Positions 1-7,964 of a stretch of 53,569 nucleotides of DNA are shown in pieces. A model generated the notes under the pieces. That model worked only from the letters and a program-made list of their open reading frames with translations. It ran no database searches and had not been told where the DNA came from. Source of the stretch: Flavobacteriaceae bacterium (GTDB lineage Bacteria; Bacteroidota; Bacteroidia; Flavobacteriales; Flavobacteriaceae). How positions within the stretch are numbered: position 1 is the stretch's first letter; the number at the start of each line of letters is the position of its first letter. The translations under genes and the position numbers were made by a program. Location: NCBI GenBank assembly GCA_017858055.1, contig JAFMCA010000015.1, forward strand, positions 1 to 53,569. Reading direction: 5' to 3'.

Positions 1-269
1 ACTTGAATGCCGAAGTGTTTGTGGGTATCGGGGGGTGTCGCAATATAGACTGCGTCTATTTCTGGATCGTGAATCAGTTCCTCTGCGTGCGAAGTATACT
101 TGGGGACTTGGTGCCGTTGTGCGTAATCTTTAGCTTTTGCTTCTGTACGGCGCATCACAGCAACCAACTCGAATCCTTCCGTCAATTGATAGGCAGGACC
201 ACTTTTTACCTCAGTTACCTCACCGCAGCCTATGATGCCCCAGCGGATTGGTTGTTTTATTGCGTTCAT
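1..269 (-). CDS. Gfo/Idh/MocA family oxidoreductase, N-terminal fragment (runs off window)
   Basis: Reading the minus strand from an ATG at 267-269 gives 89 open codons to the window edge. The start is MNAIKQPIRWGIIGCGEVTE, a Rossmann dinucleotide-binding loop (GxxGCGE at about residues 11-17). Around residues 76-86 comes the segment DAVYIATPPDTH, the second strand/loop typical of Gfo/Idh/MocA dehydrogenases, which act on sugars, inositols and related polyols with NAD(P). The C-terminal substrate domain is outside the window, so the substrate cannot be guessed. The plus-strand open frame over the same bases is a shadow. Confidence 0.88.
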   Translation of the reverse strand, partial: MNAIKQPIRWGIIGCGEVTEVKSGPAYQLTEGFELVAVMRRTEAKAKDYAQRHQVPKYTSHAEELIHDPEIDAVYIATPPDTHKHFGIQ

Positions 270-498
270 AAATAAGCACAGTTAAAAAAATTAAAAGGCA
301 TTTGTTGTTTTGAAAAAGAACAAGTTGGAGAATATAGGCAATAGATCATCTGATATCGAGTTTAGGTCGGTTATTTAAGTGAATGAATCTACAATCAAGG
401 GAAACTAAGGTTCAGACTTATTTCAAAAATATATAAAAAAGTGACTCCGAGGGTCAGCTAGACAGATTATGTGTTGGATGAAGAGCTTTAGAGGGGGA

Positions 499-537
499 AT
501 AAAAAGTGAAAAGACCTTTTGGGGCAAAGGTCTTTTC
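499..537 (-). terminator. hairpin with 12 bp perfect stem, likely minus-strand terminator
   Basis: GAAAAGACCTTT (508-519) pairs perfectly with AAAGGTCTTTTC (526-537) around a 6-base loop. Read on the minus strand, the stem is followed by ACTTTTTATT, which fits a Rho-independent terminator. The gene it would end is the ZIP transporter, although it sits about 330 bases past that stop codon. A structured RNA 3' end is the alternative. Confidence 0.6.
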
Positions 538-814
538 GGCAAAAAAATAAACATAAATCAAAATAAAAACCAAGGTTAAGTTCGGTTTAGGATAAGCATA
601 AGTTAAGAGGCTGTTAGATGGTTTTTAGTGTTGAAGCACGGGTTGAAGTGGGGTGCAAAAGTTTGAGAAGTATCAACTGAAAGAAGGAACCTTCTTTGCC
701 TCTGGAGGGAGTAATAATTTGTTTTGAGATTTGAGCGGAGCATAAACAACATTTGGGTTTTGTTTCTGATGTAAAACTCTACTTTTTCTTTTATTTAACA
801 AAATGATTTGTAGC

Positions 815-863
815 AAACGGTACGAATAAGTTAATGAACGGTATAATTATGTAACAAACGGTA
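815..863. repeat. three direct TACCGTT copies at 20-21 bp spacing
   Basis: On the plus strand AACGGTA occurs at 816-822, 837-843 and 857-863, all in the same orientation, so start-to-start distances are 21 and 20 bp (two helical turns). On the minus strand each copy reads TACCGTT followed by a similar (T/C)(G/A)(T/C)TA. The array directly abuts the stop codon of the ZIP transporter gene. This looks like phased protein-binding half-sites or a degenerate tandem repeat. Confidence 0.55.
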
Positions 864-865
864 AA

Positions 866-1570
866 TTAAAGTAAATAAGAAATACCAAATCCCAAAAGGA
901 TGATTACTAGCTTACGAATATTGAAGGCGTGCCCTTGGTTACTTTCAAAGAGAATAGTAGTCGAAATATGGAGCAACATCCCAATGACAAATGCTGTAAT
1001 GGCTGTTTTTAAGCTATTGATAAAAGCGAATTGAGTGTACAATATACTTCCTAAAGGACTCATCAAAGCAAAAAAGAAGAGACTGCCTAATTTGATCCAT
1101 ACTGAGGAGCGCAATTCCCAGATCATTAAAAACAAAACCATAGCAATGGGTACTTTGTGAATAAAGATCCCCCAAACCAAAGCATTTTCACTACCCATTG
1201 GTAGTCCCTCGATAAAGGCATGAAGACATAAACTCAAAAACAAAACCCAGGGAAGACTCCCTTGAGGTTTACTATGGGTATGTCCGTGCTCAGCTCCTTG
1301 GGAAAGGTATTCCAGAACGATCTGAAAAACAAGTCCTGTAACAATCCAAATACCGGGTTTAAAATCAAGGACACCAAAAACACTTGGCAGCAGATGAAAA
1401 ATACTGATTCCCAACAAAAAAGCACCGCTAAAAGACAGGATCAGTTTTAATCCAGCAGGAGATTTTGGTTTTACCTTATAAGCAATTCCCATCCCCAATA
1501 GGGCTCCTAAAAAGGGCAGGAGGGAAGTAAAAGATAACATGGGTACCATAGAAGCGGTCAAGATAGACAA
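866..1570 (-). CDS. ZIP family metal transporter
   Basis: A 234-residue integral membrane protein of the ZIP family, which moves Zn2+, Fe2+ or other divalent metals into the cytoplasm. It shows the family hallmarks: a His-rich loop HGHTH at 95-99 before the fourth membrane segment, then HAFIEG (H117, E121) and HKVP (H138), the two helices that build the metal site. About seven or eight hydrophobic segments are visible, as expected. The start could also be Met8 or Met11, since the first residues are not hydrophobically distinctive. It is divergent from the methyltransferase at 1613, with only 42 bases between. Metal preference cannot be told from sequence. Confidence 0.9.
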   Translation of the reverse strand: MSILTASMVPMLSFTSLLPFLGALLGMGIAYKVKPKSPAGLKLILSFSGAFLLGISIFHLLPSVFGVLDFKPGIWIVTGLVFQIVLEYLSQGAEHGHTHSKPQGSLPWVLFLSLCLHAFIEGLPMGSENALVWGIFIHKVPIAMVLFLMIWELRSSVWIKLGSLFFFALMSPLGSILYTQFAFINSLKTAITAFVIGMLLHISTTILFESNQGHAFNIRKLVIILLGFGISYLL

Positions 1571-1588
1571 TAGTAGATAAAATTAAAG

Positions 1589-1596
1589 TATTTTTG
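1589..1596 (+). promoter_or_regulatory. Bacteroidota -7 box for the methyltransferase gene
   Basis: TATTTTTG matches TANNTTTG and lies 16 bases before the ATG at 1613, so the transcript leader would be very short. I see no clear TTG -33 element at the proper distance. Confidence 0.45.
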
Positions 1597-1612
1597 AAGG
1601 TTAGCACAAACT

Positions 1613-2776
1613 ATGGAAGACAATTTTAAGATGGTAGCCAAAACCTTTTACGGTTTTGAAGAGATATTAGCAAAGGAACTCCTTCAGCTTGGGGCACAGG
1701 ACATAAAGCCTGGGAATCGCATGGTTTCCTTTGTTGGTGATTTGGGATTTTTATACAAAGCCAATCTTTGTCTGCGTACAGCTTTAAAAATACTAAAGCC
1801 TATCCATAGCGCTCGAGTTCAAAATGATGAAGAACTGTACCAACTTTTTTACGATTTTCCTTGGGAAGATTATTTGGATATCGATTCCAAATTTATGATC
1901 GATAGTGTTGTCTCAGGAACAATATTTACCCACTCTCAATACGCTGCTCAAAAAGCCAAAGACGGGTTGGTAGATTTTTTTAGGGATCAGCACAACGAAC
2001 GACCCAGCGTGGATTTGAATAGACCCGATCTTCGGATCAATCTGCATATACAGGACGATTGGTGCACCATTTCTTTGGATAGTTCTGGCGCGTCCCTCCA
2101 TCATCGTGGGTATAGAACACAAACGAATATTGCTCCCCTAAACGAAGTTTTAGCAGCAGGGATTATTCAACTTTCAGGATGGAAAGGGAATATGGATTTT
2201 TTAGATCCAATGTGTGGGAGTGGAACCCTCTTGATTGAAGCGGCAATGTTCGCTTGTAACATTCCTGCTAACATTAACCGTAAATCTTTTGCTTTTGAAA
2301 AATGGACCGATTGGGATGCTGATTTATTTGAAAAAATTCAAGCAAGTCAACTAAAAAAAGTGAGTAATCCAGGAATACAAATTAAAGGTTCGGATAAGGC
2401 GCCTTCTGCCATAGAAAAAGCAGCCCTCAATATTGAAAATGCCAATCTCACCGAATTCATTACCCTTGAAAAAAAGGACTTTTTTCAAATTGAAAAAGAA
2501 ACCCAAGGACCACTGCATTTATTGACAAACCCTCCTTATGGAGAACGACTTGATGGCGACATGAATGCTCTTTACCAAGGTATTGGAGATTCGTTTAAAC
2601 AAAGTTTTCCGAATACGCATGCTTGGATTATTAGTTCCAACATGGAGGCAATAAAATGTGTTGGTTTACGCCCAAGTAGAAAAATCAAACTTTACAATGG
2701 AAAATTAGAAACGCGTTTGTTGTATTACCCAATATACGAAGGCACGAAACGCGTTCATAAACTTCAGAAGGATTAA
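1613..2776 (+). CDS. THUMP-domain class I SAM-dependent rRNA methyltransferase (RlmL-like)
   Basis: A 387-residue protein with an N-terminal ferredoxin-like/THUMP region (about 5-165) and a C-terminal Rossmann methyltransferase. The SAM motif is DPMCGSG at 198-204 and the catalytic motif is NPPYGE at 306-311, the N6-adenine/N2-guanine type. Family knowledge: the N-terminal half of E. coli RlmKL (YcbY) has this architecture and makes m2G2445 in 23S rRNA. The fused RlmK half is absent here, which is the usual state outside Gammaproteobacteria. ATG 1613 is preferred because a -7 box sits just upstream; Met7 is an alternative. The exact target guanine is inferred from homology only. Confidence 0.87.
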   Translation: MEDNFKMVAKTFYGFEEILAKELLQLGAQDIKPGNRMVSFVGDLGFLYKANLCLRTALKILKPIHSARVQNDEELYQLFYDFPWEDYLDIDSKFMIDSVVSGTIFTHSQYAAQKAKDGLVDFFRDQHNERPSVDLNRPDLRINLHIQDDWCTISLDSSGASLHHRGYRTQTNIAPLNEVLAAGIIQLSGWKGNMDFLDPMCGSGTLLIEAAMFACNIPANINRKSFAFEKWTDWDADLFEKIQASQLKKVSNPGIQIKGSDKAPSAIEKAALNIENANLTEFITLEKKDFFQIEKETQGPLHLLTNPPYGERLDGDMNALYQGIGDSFKQSFPNTHAWIISSNMEAIKCVGLRPSRKIKLYNGKLETRLLYYPIYEGTKRVHKLQKD

Positions 2777-3514
2777 TTATTTTTTAAAACGGAAGGGGAT
2801 ACGATAACTTAAAGTATAATTAAATCCAGCACCAAATTTATTGTCTTCAGTCTTACTATTGAATCCAGGGATATAGATATTATCAAAGTTTTTGGGAGGG
2901 GTATCGTTCAACAATCGGTTTAGCCGCAGACTCAATCCTGCATAAACATTTTTAACTAATTGAACTTTAAATCCAACGACAAACTCTAACCACATTGCAC
3001 TTAAATTGTCACTTTCACCAGTTGCAAAACCCGAAGCAATGATCGTTTCAGGATCTTGCCAAAAAGGATTGCGATCCAGGAGTTGATAAGAATTGAGTTT
3101 TTGTCGGTGAGCGCTAGATGCAAATCGCATACCCAATACGACGTGATTATCCATACCTTCCCAGTTATCATACATATTGAAATCAAATCCAAGTTTGTAA
3201 TAGCTTCCCGTAGTTGTAAAATTAACGCGTTCTGATTGTTGAGTAAAATCAATTGTTCCCAATTCCATAGCGATATATAAATTTTCACGAATTCGAAGAT
3301 CACCAACAATTTCATAAGAATTGTATTCGTCACTTGTTTGGGACCGAATCAGACGGTAAAGGTCGGCACCAAATCGCAGACTAAGGGGAGTTTTTTCTTT
3401 AGTGTCTAAACTATCGGACACTTCAATCTCAATCAGTTCTTGTTCCTGACCGTTTACAAACTGAACGCAGCTCAGTAGACTAATACAAAATACCCAAATG
3501 TGCACTTGCTTCAT
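2777..3514 (-). CDS. DUF6048-type predicted outer-membrane beta-barrel protein
   Basis: A 245-residue protein with a clear Sec signal peptide (hydrophobic residues 5-20, cleavage near VNGQ). It then shows alternating aromatic/hydrophobic strands ending in SYRIPFRFKK, a C-terminal aromatic pattern seen in barrels. I recognise it as the DUF6048 family that sits beside DUF6452 and rlmD in Flavobacteriaceae. Its start overlaps the end of the upstream DUF6452 gene by 35 bases, so the two are probably translationally coupled. Function is unknown; an envelope role is inference. Confidence 0.75.
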   Translation of the reverse strand: MKQVHIWVFCISLLSCVQFVNGQEQELIEIEVSDSLDTKEKTPLSLRFGADLYRLIRSQTSDEYNSYEIVGDLRIRENLYIAMELGTIDFTQQSERVNFTTTGSYYKLGFDFNMYDNWEGMDNHVVLGMRFASSAHRQKLNSYQLLDRNPFWQDPETIIASGFATGESDNLSAMWLEFVVGFKVQLVKNVYAGLSLRLNRLLNDTPPKNFDNIYIPGFNSKTEDNKFGAGFNYTLSYRIPFRFKK

Positions 3515-3971
3515 CCGAAATGGTGTCTTTTAAAATTAGAGCTCCTTTAATCCAATTGTTCCCAGAATTTAGAATTAGTATGGGAGATGGGTCCAATACA
3601 AAAGAGGCGCGGTAGCCACAACCTCTATTAATAAATTGATCTACCCTTTGGTAATTAAACTGCAGTGTGTCAATATTTTGATTTTCAGAGCCTTGGTTAA
3701 AAATAAATTCAAATTGAGTAACCGATTCCGTGATCTGTAAGGGTAGGGCGAGGGAGTCCCCGGAACTTTGAGGAAGTAGTTTTTCTGTACCGAGGGCACG
3801 AATAGAAAATCCTGAAGGTGCTTGCCGCTCCCCAGTTTTACTGTCTACCATCAAGATGACCATGTCGGGGGTGCCTTCTATAGTGCTAATGCAAATATCA
3901 TCACGTTCGCATTGAACAAAAAGTCCAAAAAAGAGTGCCAGTAAAATGATTTTTGTATTAGGCGATTTCAT
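3480..3971 (-). CDS. DUF6452-type predicted lipoprotein
   Basis: From the ATG at 3971 (MKSPNTKIILLALFFGLFVQCE) this is a 163-residue secreted protein with a short signal ending in a Cys, followed by ERDDIC. The preceding residue is Gln, which is unusual for a lipobox (normally Gly, Ala or Ser), so lipidation is likely but not certain. A longer reading adds nine residues that destroy the typical signal-peptide N-terminus. The start overlaps the rlmD stop by 14 bases and the end overlaps the DUF6048 gene. Family placement is from memory of this conserved trio; function is unknown. Confidence 0.72.
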   Translation of the reverse strand: MKSPNTKIILLALFFGLFVQCERDDICISTIEGTPDMVILMVDSKTGERQAPSGFSIRALGTEKLLPQSSGDSLALPLQITESVTQFEFIFNQGSENQNIDTLQFNYQRVDQFINRGCGYRASFVLDPSPILILNSGNNWIKGALILKDTISDEASAHLGILY

Positions 3972-5382
3972 TGTTGCTTTTAGATTGTAAAAGTACAATA
4001 TTTTCTACATGATGAGTTTGAGGAAACATATCCACTGCCTGACTTTTGATGATGTTATACTGGGCTTTCATAAGTTCTAAATCTCTTGCTTGAGTAGCAC
4101 TGTTGCAGCTAACATATACAATTTGTTCAGGGTTGAGTTTTAGAAGCTGCGCTACAACATCTTTGTGCATCCCGTCTCTTGGGGGATCGGTAATAACAAC
4201 ATCCGCTTTTCCATAGTGCTCTATAAAGGCATCGTTAAAACAAACTTTCATGTCGCCCACTTCAAAAAATGCATTATCAATTTTATTAAAACTTGCGTTT
4301 TCTTTAGCTGCTTCTATGGCCTCAGGCACCGATTCGATTCCAATTATTTTCTTGCATAACTTGGCTAAACTCAATGCAATAGTTCCCGTTCCCGTATAAA
4401 GGTCATAAACCGTTTGTTCAGGTTTTAACTGTGCAAATTCTTTAGCAATTCCATATAAAGAGGCTGCTTGTTTTGGATTGGTTTGATAAAATGATTTAGC
4501 TGTAATACGAAATTTCAGATCCTCCAATTCCTCTGTGATGTAATCTGATCCGTAAAAACAGAAAATCTCCTGGTCGTAAATACTGTCATTTCCTTTGGAG
4601 TTGATGCAATAAAGTAAGGAGGTAATTTTAGGGAAGCGATCTTTAATAAAGTTGAGGAGTTTATGGATGTTTTCGGTTTGATTTTCAAAAAACTGTACCA
4701 AAACCATTACCTCCCCCTTGAGGGTATTTCGAATCATCAGGGTTCTTAGAAACCCTTGTTGTGCTCTTGGATCAAAAAACTCAAGCCCTTCCTCTAAAGC
4801 AAATGCACGAATTGCATTTCGTATTTCGTTGGAGGGATCAGCTTGTAAATGACATTGGTTAATGTCCACAATTTTATCCCACATTCTCGGCTTGTGAAAC
4901 CCCAGTCCATTTCGTTCTATCGTTCCTTCTTCTGCAATTTCTTCGGAAGTTAACCAGCGGTTATTGGAAAACGAAAATTCCATTTTATTTCGGTAGAAAT
5001 AGGGGTTTTCGGATCCGAGTATGGGGAGTATTTCTTGCGGCTCACTTTTCCCAATATGTTTGAGATTGTGTAAGACGGCTTTTTCTTTAAACTTCAATTG
5101 GGCTTTGTATGCCAAGTGTTGCCATTTGCAACCTCCACACACTCCAAAATGTTCACAGGGCGGGGTAGTTCGATCTTCCGAGCTTGTAATCCACTTTGTG
5201 GGTTCTGCTTCAAAATACCCGCGTTGTTTTTTATAAACCCGAACGTCAACAACGTCTCCAGGCACTACGTTTTTTATAAAATAAACAGCTCCTTCTTCCG
5301 ATTTGGCAACACCCATCCCTTTGGCATTGATATCAATAACTTGAAGTCCGAGTTCGATTTTGTTGATGCTTTTTCTTGACAT
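3958..5382 (-). CDS. rlmD: 23S rRNA (uracil-C5) methyltransferase RlmD
   Basis: A 474-residue TrmA/RlmD-family enzyme that methylates C5 of a uracil in 23S rRNA (U1939 in E. coli numbering). An N-terminal TRAM domain spans about 12-62. The [4Fe-4S] ligands are C76, C82, C85 and C177. The SAM motif is DLYTGTGT at 327-334, DPPRDG lies at 399-404 and the nucleophile is C426 in YVSCNS. All catalytic parts are present and length is normal. It is the first gene of an operon with DUF6452 and DUF6048. Distinguishing RlmD from RlmCD or TrmA by sequence alone is not secure, but this is the standard Bacteroidota copy. Confidence 0.88.
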   Translation of the reverse strand: MSRKSINKIELGLQVIDINAKGMGVAKSEEGAVYFIKNVVPGDVVDVRVYKKQRGYFEAEPTKWITSSEDRTTPPCEHFGVCGGCKWQHLAYKAQLKFKEKAVLHNLKHIGKSEPQEILPILGSENPYFYRNKMEFSFSNNRWLTSEEIAEEGTIERNGLGFHKPRMWDKIVDINQCHLQADPSNEIRNAIRAFALEEGLEFFDPRAQQGFLRTLMIRNTLKGEVMVLVQFFENQTENIHKLLNFIKDRFPKITSLLYCINSKGNDSIYDQEIFCFYGSDYITEELEDLKFRITAKSFYQTNPKQAASLYGIAKEFAQLKPEQTVYDLYTGTGTIALSLAKLCKKIIGIESVPEAIEAAKENASFNKIDNAFFEVGDMKVCFNDAFIEHYGKADVVITDPPRDGMHKDVVAQLLKLNPEQIVYVSCNSATQARDLELMKAQYNIIKSQAVDMFPQTHHVENIVLLQSKSNNEIA

Positions 5383-5386
5383 GCTG

Positions 5387-5394
5387 CAAATGTA
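5387..5394 (-). promoter_or_regulatory. -7 box immediately upstream of rlmD
   Basis: On the minus strand TACATTTG matches TANNTTTG exactly and ends only four bases before the rlmD ATG, so the message would be leaderless or nearly so. No proper -33 TTG is visible. Confidence 0.35.
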
Positions 5395-5450
5395 GGTGGC
5401 TTGGCAAAATAAATCACTACTTCGGTTATGTTTTTGAGTGCTATATTTCT

Positions 5451-5458
5451 TACTTTTG
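5451..5458 (+). promoter_or_regulatory. -7 box upstream of ornithine aminotransferase
   Basis: TACTTTTG matches TANNTTTG, 46 bases before the ATG at 5505. A TTTG at 5433-5436 is only 14 bases upstream, shorter than the usual 17-20 gap, so the -33 part is doubtful. Confidence 0.4.
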
Positions 5459-5504
5459 AACGAGTAAAACCTATTTTTCCAAGCTTTAAATTCCCTTTTT
5501 CATT

Positions 5505-6785
5505 ATGGAGACTTTAATTCCAACATCTTATTTTATCGATCTAGAACATGAACACGGTGCACATGATTATCATCCGCTTCCCGTTGTTTTAGAACGTGGG
5601 GAAGGGGTGTATTTATGGGATGTAGAAGGAAAAAAATACTATGATTTTTTGTCAGCCTATTCCGCCGTCAATCAGGGACATTGTCATCCAAGAATTGTCC
5701 ATGCATTAAAAGAACAGGCCTCTAAACTTACCCTTACCTCCAGAGCTTTTCACAACAATAAGTTGGGACGTTATATGGAATACGTAACAAGCTATTTTGG
5801 TTTTGATCGTTTGTTACCCTCCAACACTGGAGCTGAAGCTGTAGAAGCTGCAATAAAAATTACCCGGAAATGGGGCTATGTGAAAAAGGGAATCCCTGAA
5901 AACAAAGCTGAAATTATCGTTTGTTCTCAAAACTTCCACGGACGAACCTCCACCATCATTTCTTTTTCAAGTGATCCGGGTTCAAAAAACCATTTCGGAC
6001 CACACGCACAGGGATTCATCACGATTCCCTACAATGATATTGAAGCCTTAGAATCTATTTTAGAAACCCACCCTCATATTGCCGGTTTTCTCGTAGAACC
6101 TATACAAGGCGAAGCAGGCGTGTACACTCCTGACGATGATTTTATTCGCAGAGCAAAAGCCTTGTGTGAAGAGTACAAAGTGCTGTTGATGGCGGATGAA
6201 ATTCAAACAGGGATAGGAAGAACAGGAGCCTTGTTGGCAGTTTGCGGAAACTGTAGTTGTGCAGGTCATTGCGAACAACAAAAAGAAACCTACACCCGTC
6301 CAGATGTATTAATTCTTGGAAAAGCAATAAGTGGAGGTACTTATCCTGTTTCAGCCGTTTTGTGTGATGCTGAGGTTATGGAAGTTTTACAGCCTGGTCA
6401 GCACGGAAGTACCTTTGGTGGAAATCCTATGGCTTGTACCGTAGCTATGGAAGCTTTAGAAGTAATTCGTGAGGAGCACTTAACACAAAATGCCCGTCGC
6501 CTTGGAAAAATTTTTAGAGCTAAAATGCAGGCGTATATCGATTCCAGTTCGGTGGTGCTTATGGTTAGGGGAAGAGGACTTTTAAACGCTATCGTAATCA
6601 ACGATACCGAGGAGAGTGATACTGCATGGAACATTTGTATGAAATTGAAGGAAAACGGTTTACTTGCGAAACCCACGCATGGAAATATCATTCGATTTGC
6701 ACCACCTTTGGTCATGACCGAATCCCAATTACTCGAATGCATTTCAATCATAACCTCAACGCTAAAAACATTTGAATCCAAATAG
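5505..6785 (+). CDS. rocD: ornithine aminotransferase
   Basis: A 426-residue class III PLP aminotransferase that converts ornithine plus 2-oxoglutarate into glutamate-5-semialdehyde and glutamate. DEIQTG at 231-236 holds the Asp that pairs with the PLP ring nitrogen, and K273 in LGKAISGG is the Schiff-base lysine. The N-terminal region (SAYSAVNQGHCHP) is typical of ornithine aminotransferases. An unusual Cys-rich insert sits between the PLP Asp and Lys: CGNCSCAGHC at 247-256. Together with the arginase at the far end of the window it would complete arginine breakdown. The cysteine desulfurase gene starts 16 bases downstream, so the two are probably co-transcribed. Confidence 0.93.
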   Translation: METLIPTSYFIDLEHEHGAHDYHPLPVVLERGEGVYLWDVEGKKYYDFLSAYSAVNQGHCHPRIVHALKEQASKLTLTSRAFHNNKLGRYMEYVTSYFGFDRLLPSNTGAEAVEAAIKITRKWGYVKKGIPENKAEIIVCSQNFHGRTSTIISFSSDPGSKNHFGPHAQGFITIPYNDIEALESILETHPHIAGFLVEPIQGEAGVYTPDDDFIRRAKALCEEYKVLLMADEIQTGIGRTGALLAVCGNCSCAGHCEQQKETYTRPDVLILGKAISGGTYPVSAVLCDAEVMEVLQPGQHGSTFGGNPMACTVAMEALEVIREEHLTQNARRLGKIFRAKMQAYIDSSSVVLMVRGRGLLNAIVINDTEESDTAWNICMKLKENGLLAKPTHGNIIRFAPPLVMTESQLLECISIITSTLKTFESK

Positions 6786-6801
6786 CAGCATCGTAGAAAG
6801 A

Positions 6802-7947
6802 ATGAGTATATACTTTGATAATGCTGCAACTACGCCACCTCGTAAAGAAGTGATTGCTTCTATAGCTCATGTAATGGAAGAGTGTTTCGGGAATCCCTCA
6901 TCGACTCATTCTTTTGGAAGAACAGCCAAAACACATATTGAGACTGCTCGAAAAACCATTGCCCAATTGATCAATGCAATGCCTCAAGAAATTATTTTTA
7001 CTTCTGGAGGGACGGAATCTGACAATATGATTCTTCATTGTGCGGTCAAAGATTTGGGGGTTCAACGCATCATTTCCTCGCGTATCGAGCATCATGCAGT
7101 TTTACACGCTTTGGAGGCCTTGCAACAGCTTTTTAAAATTAAAGTTGAATACGCAGATACAGATTCTGACGGAAGGGTAGATTTAGTCCATTTAGAATAT
7201 CTTTTAAAAGAAGATTCTACCAAAACCCTGGTGACCTTGATGCATGTCAATAATGAAATTGGGAATATGTTGGATTTAAATCTAGTGGGTACCCTTTGTC
7301 ATCAATACAAGGCTCTATTTCATTCGGATGCAGTTCAGGGAATAGGTCATTTCCCCTTTGATCTGAAAGAACTTCCTGTTGACTTTTTGTCTGCAGCAGC
7401 ACATAAATTTCACGGACCCAAGGGAGTAGGTTTTTCGTTTATTAGAAAAAACAGTGGGCTTCAACCGTTTATCCACGGTGGTTCTCAAGAGCGAGGACTT
7501 CGAGCTGGAACAGAATCGGTGCACAATATTGTTGGGATGAGTACGGCTTTGGAAATTGCCTACAAAAATCTAGAAACCGAACAGAAAAAAATATTGGAAG
7601 TAAAAACTTATTTTATTTCCCAAATCAAAAAACTATTTCCAGAAGTGAAATTTAATGGTCTTTGTAGTGATATGGAGAAAAGTACCTATACGGTGGTCAA
7701 TGTAGCATTACCCATTCCTAAAGAAAAAGCATTACTACTAGATTTTCATCTCGATTTAAATGGCATAGCCTGTTCTAAGGGAAGTGCATGTCAGTCGGGA
7801 AGTCAGGGAGGATCTCATGTGTTGAATGCGTTACAATCCGAAACACATAAAGAGTGGCCGTCTCTGCGGTTTTCATTCTCCGCATTAAACACAACCCAGG
7901 AGGTGGACCATTTGATTCAGGTATTTAAGGAATTTGTATCCGAATAA
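6802..7947 (+). CDS. cysteine desulfurase (NifS/IscS-like)
   Basis: Starting at ATG 6802 (MSIYFDNAATTP) this is a 381-residue class V PLP enzyme that takes sulfur from cysteine for Fe-S clusters or thiolation. The Schiff-base lysine is K202 in AAAHKFHGPKG and the persulfide cysteine is C330 in SKGSACQSGS, in the short IscS/NifS-type loop setting. The longer reading from 6772 overlaps rocD and adds ten unconserved residues, so I reject it; AGAAAG just before 6802 also supports this start. No Isc or Suf scaffold genes are nearby, so it is probably a stand-alone housekeeping copy. Confidence 0.9.
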   Translation: MSIYFDNAATTPPRKEVIASIAHVMEECFGNPSSTHSFGRTAKTHIETARKTIAQLINAMPQEIIFTSGGTESDNMILHCAVKDLGVQRIISSRIEHHAVLHALEALQQLFKIKVEYADTDSDGRVDLVHLEYLLKEDSTKTLVTLMHVNNEIGNMLDLNLVGTLCHQYKALFHSDAVQGIGHFPFDLKELPVDFLSAAAHKFHGPKGVGFSFIRKNSGLQPFIHGGSQERGLRAGTESVHNIVGMSTALEIAYKNLETEQKKILEVKTYFISQIKKLFPEVKFNGLCSDMEKSTYTVVNVALPIPKEKALLLDFHLDLNGIACSKGSACQSGSQGGSHVLNALQSETHKEWPSLRFSFSALNTTQEVDHLIQVFKEFVSE

Positions 7948-7964
7948 ACAATTATTTGTTTTTT
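7946..7964. terminator. weak AT-rich hairpin between convergent genes
   Basis: AAACAA and TTGTTT form a 6 bp stem around TTAT, followed on the plus strand by more T residues. It lies exactly between the convergent cysteine desulfurase and M23 peptidase genes. The stem is weak, so this is tentative. Confidence 0.3.

Larger units (their letters stand above)
270..865. other. gene-free stretch with hairpins and phased repeats
   Basis: I find no supportable coding region in these ~600 bases on either strand. The stretch holds a strong hairpin at 508-537, a short perfect inverted repeat at 680-697 (AAAGAAGG/CCTTCTTT around AA), and three TACCGTT copies at 815-863, listed separately. The rest is AT-rich spacer between the ZIP transporter gene and the Gfo/Idh/MocA gene, both on the minus strand. 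Confidence 0.6.

Noticed and set aside
3-275. Plus-strand open frame of 90 codons at the left edge
   Set aside because: The minus strand over the same bases encodes a clear Gfo/Idh/MocA N-terminus with a Rossmann loop, so the plus frame is a shadow.
680-697. Short perfect inverted repeat AAAGAAGG-AA-CCTTCTTT as a terminator
   Set aside because: No T run follows on either strand and the loop is only two bases, so it is at most a weak cruciform or binding site.
6398-6829. 143-residue minus-strand frame over ornithine aminotransferase
   Set aside because: It is antisense to a fully conserved gene and has no family features.
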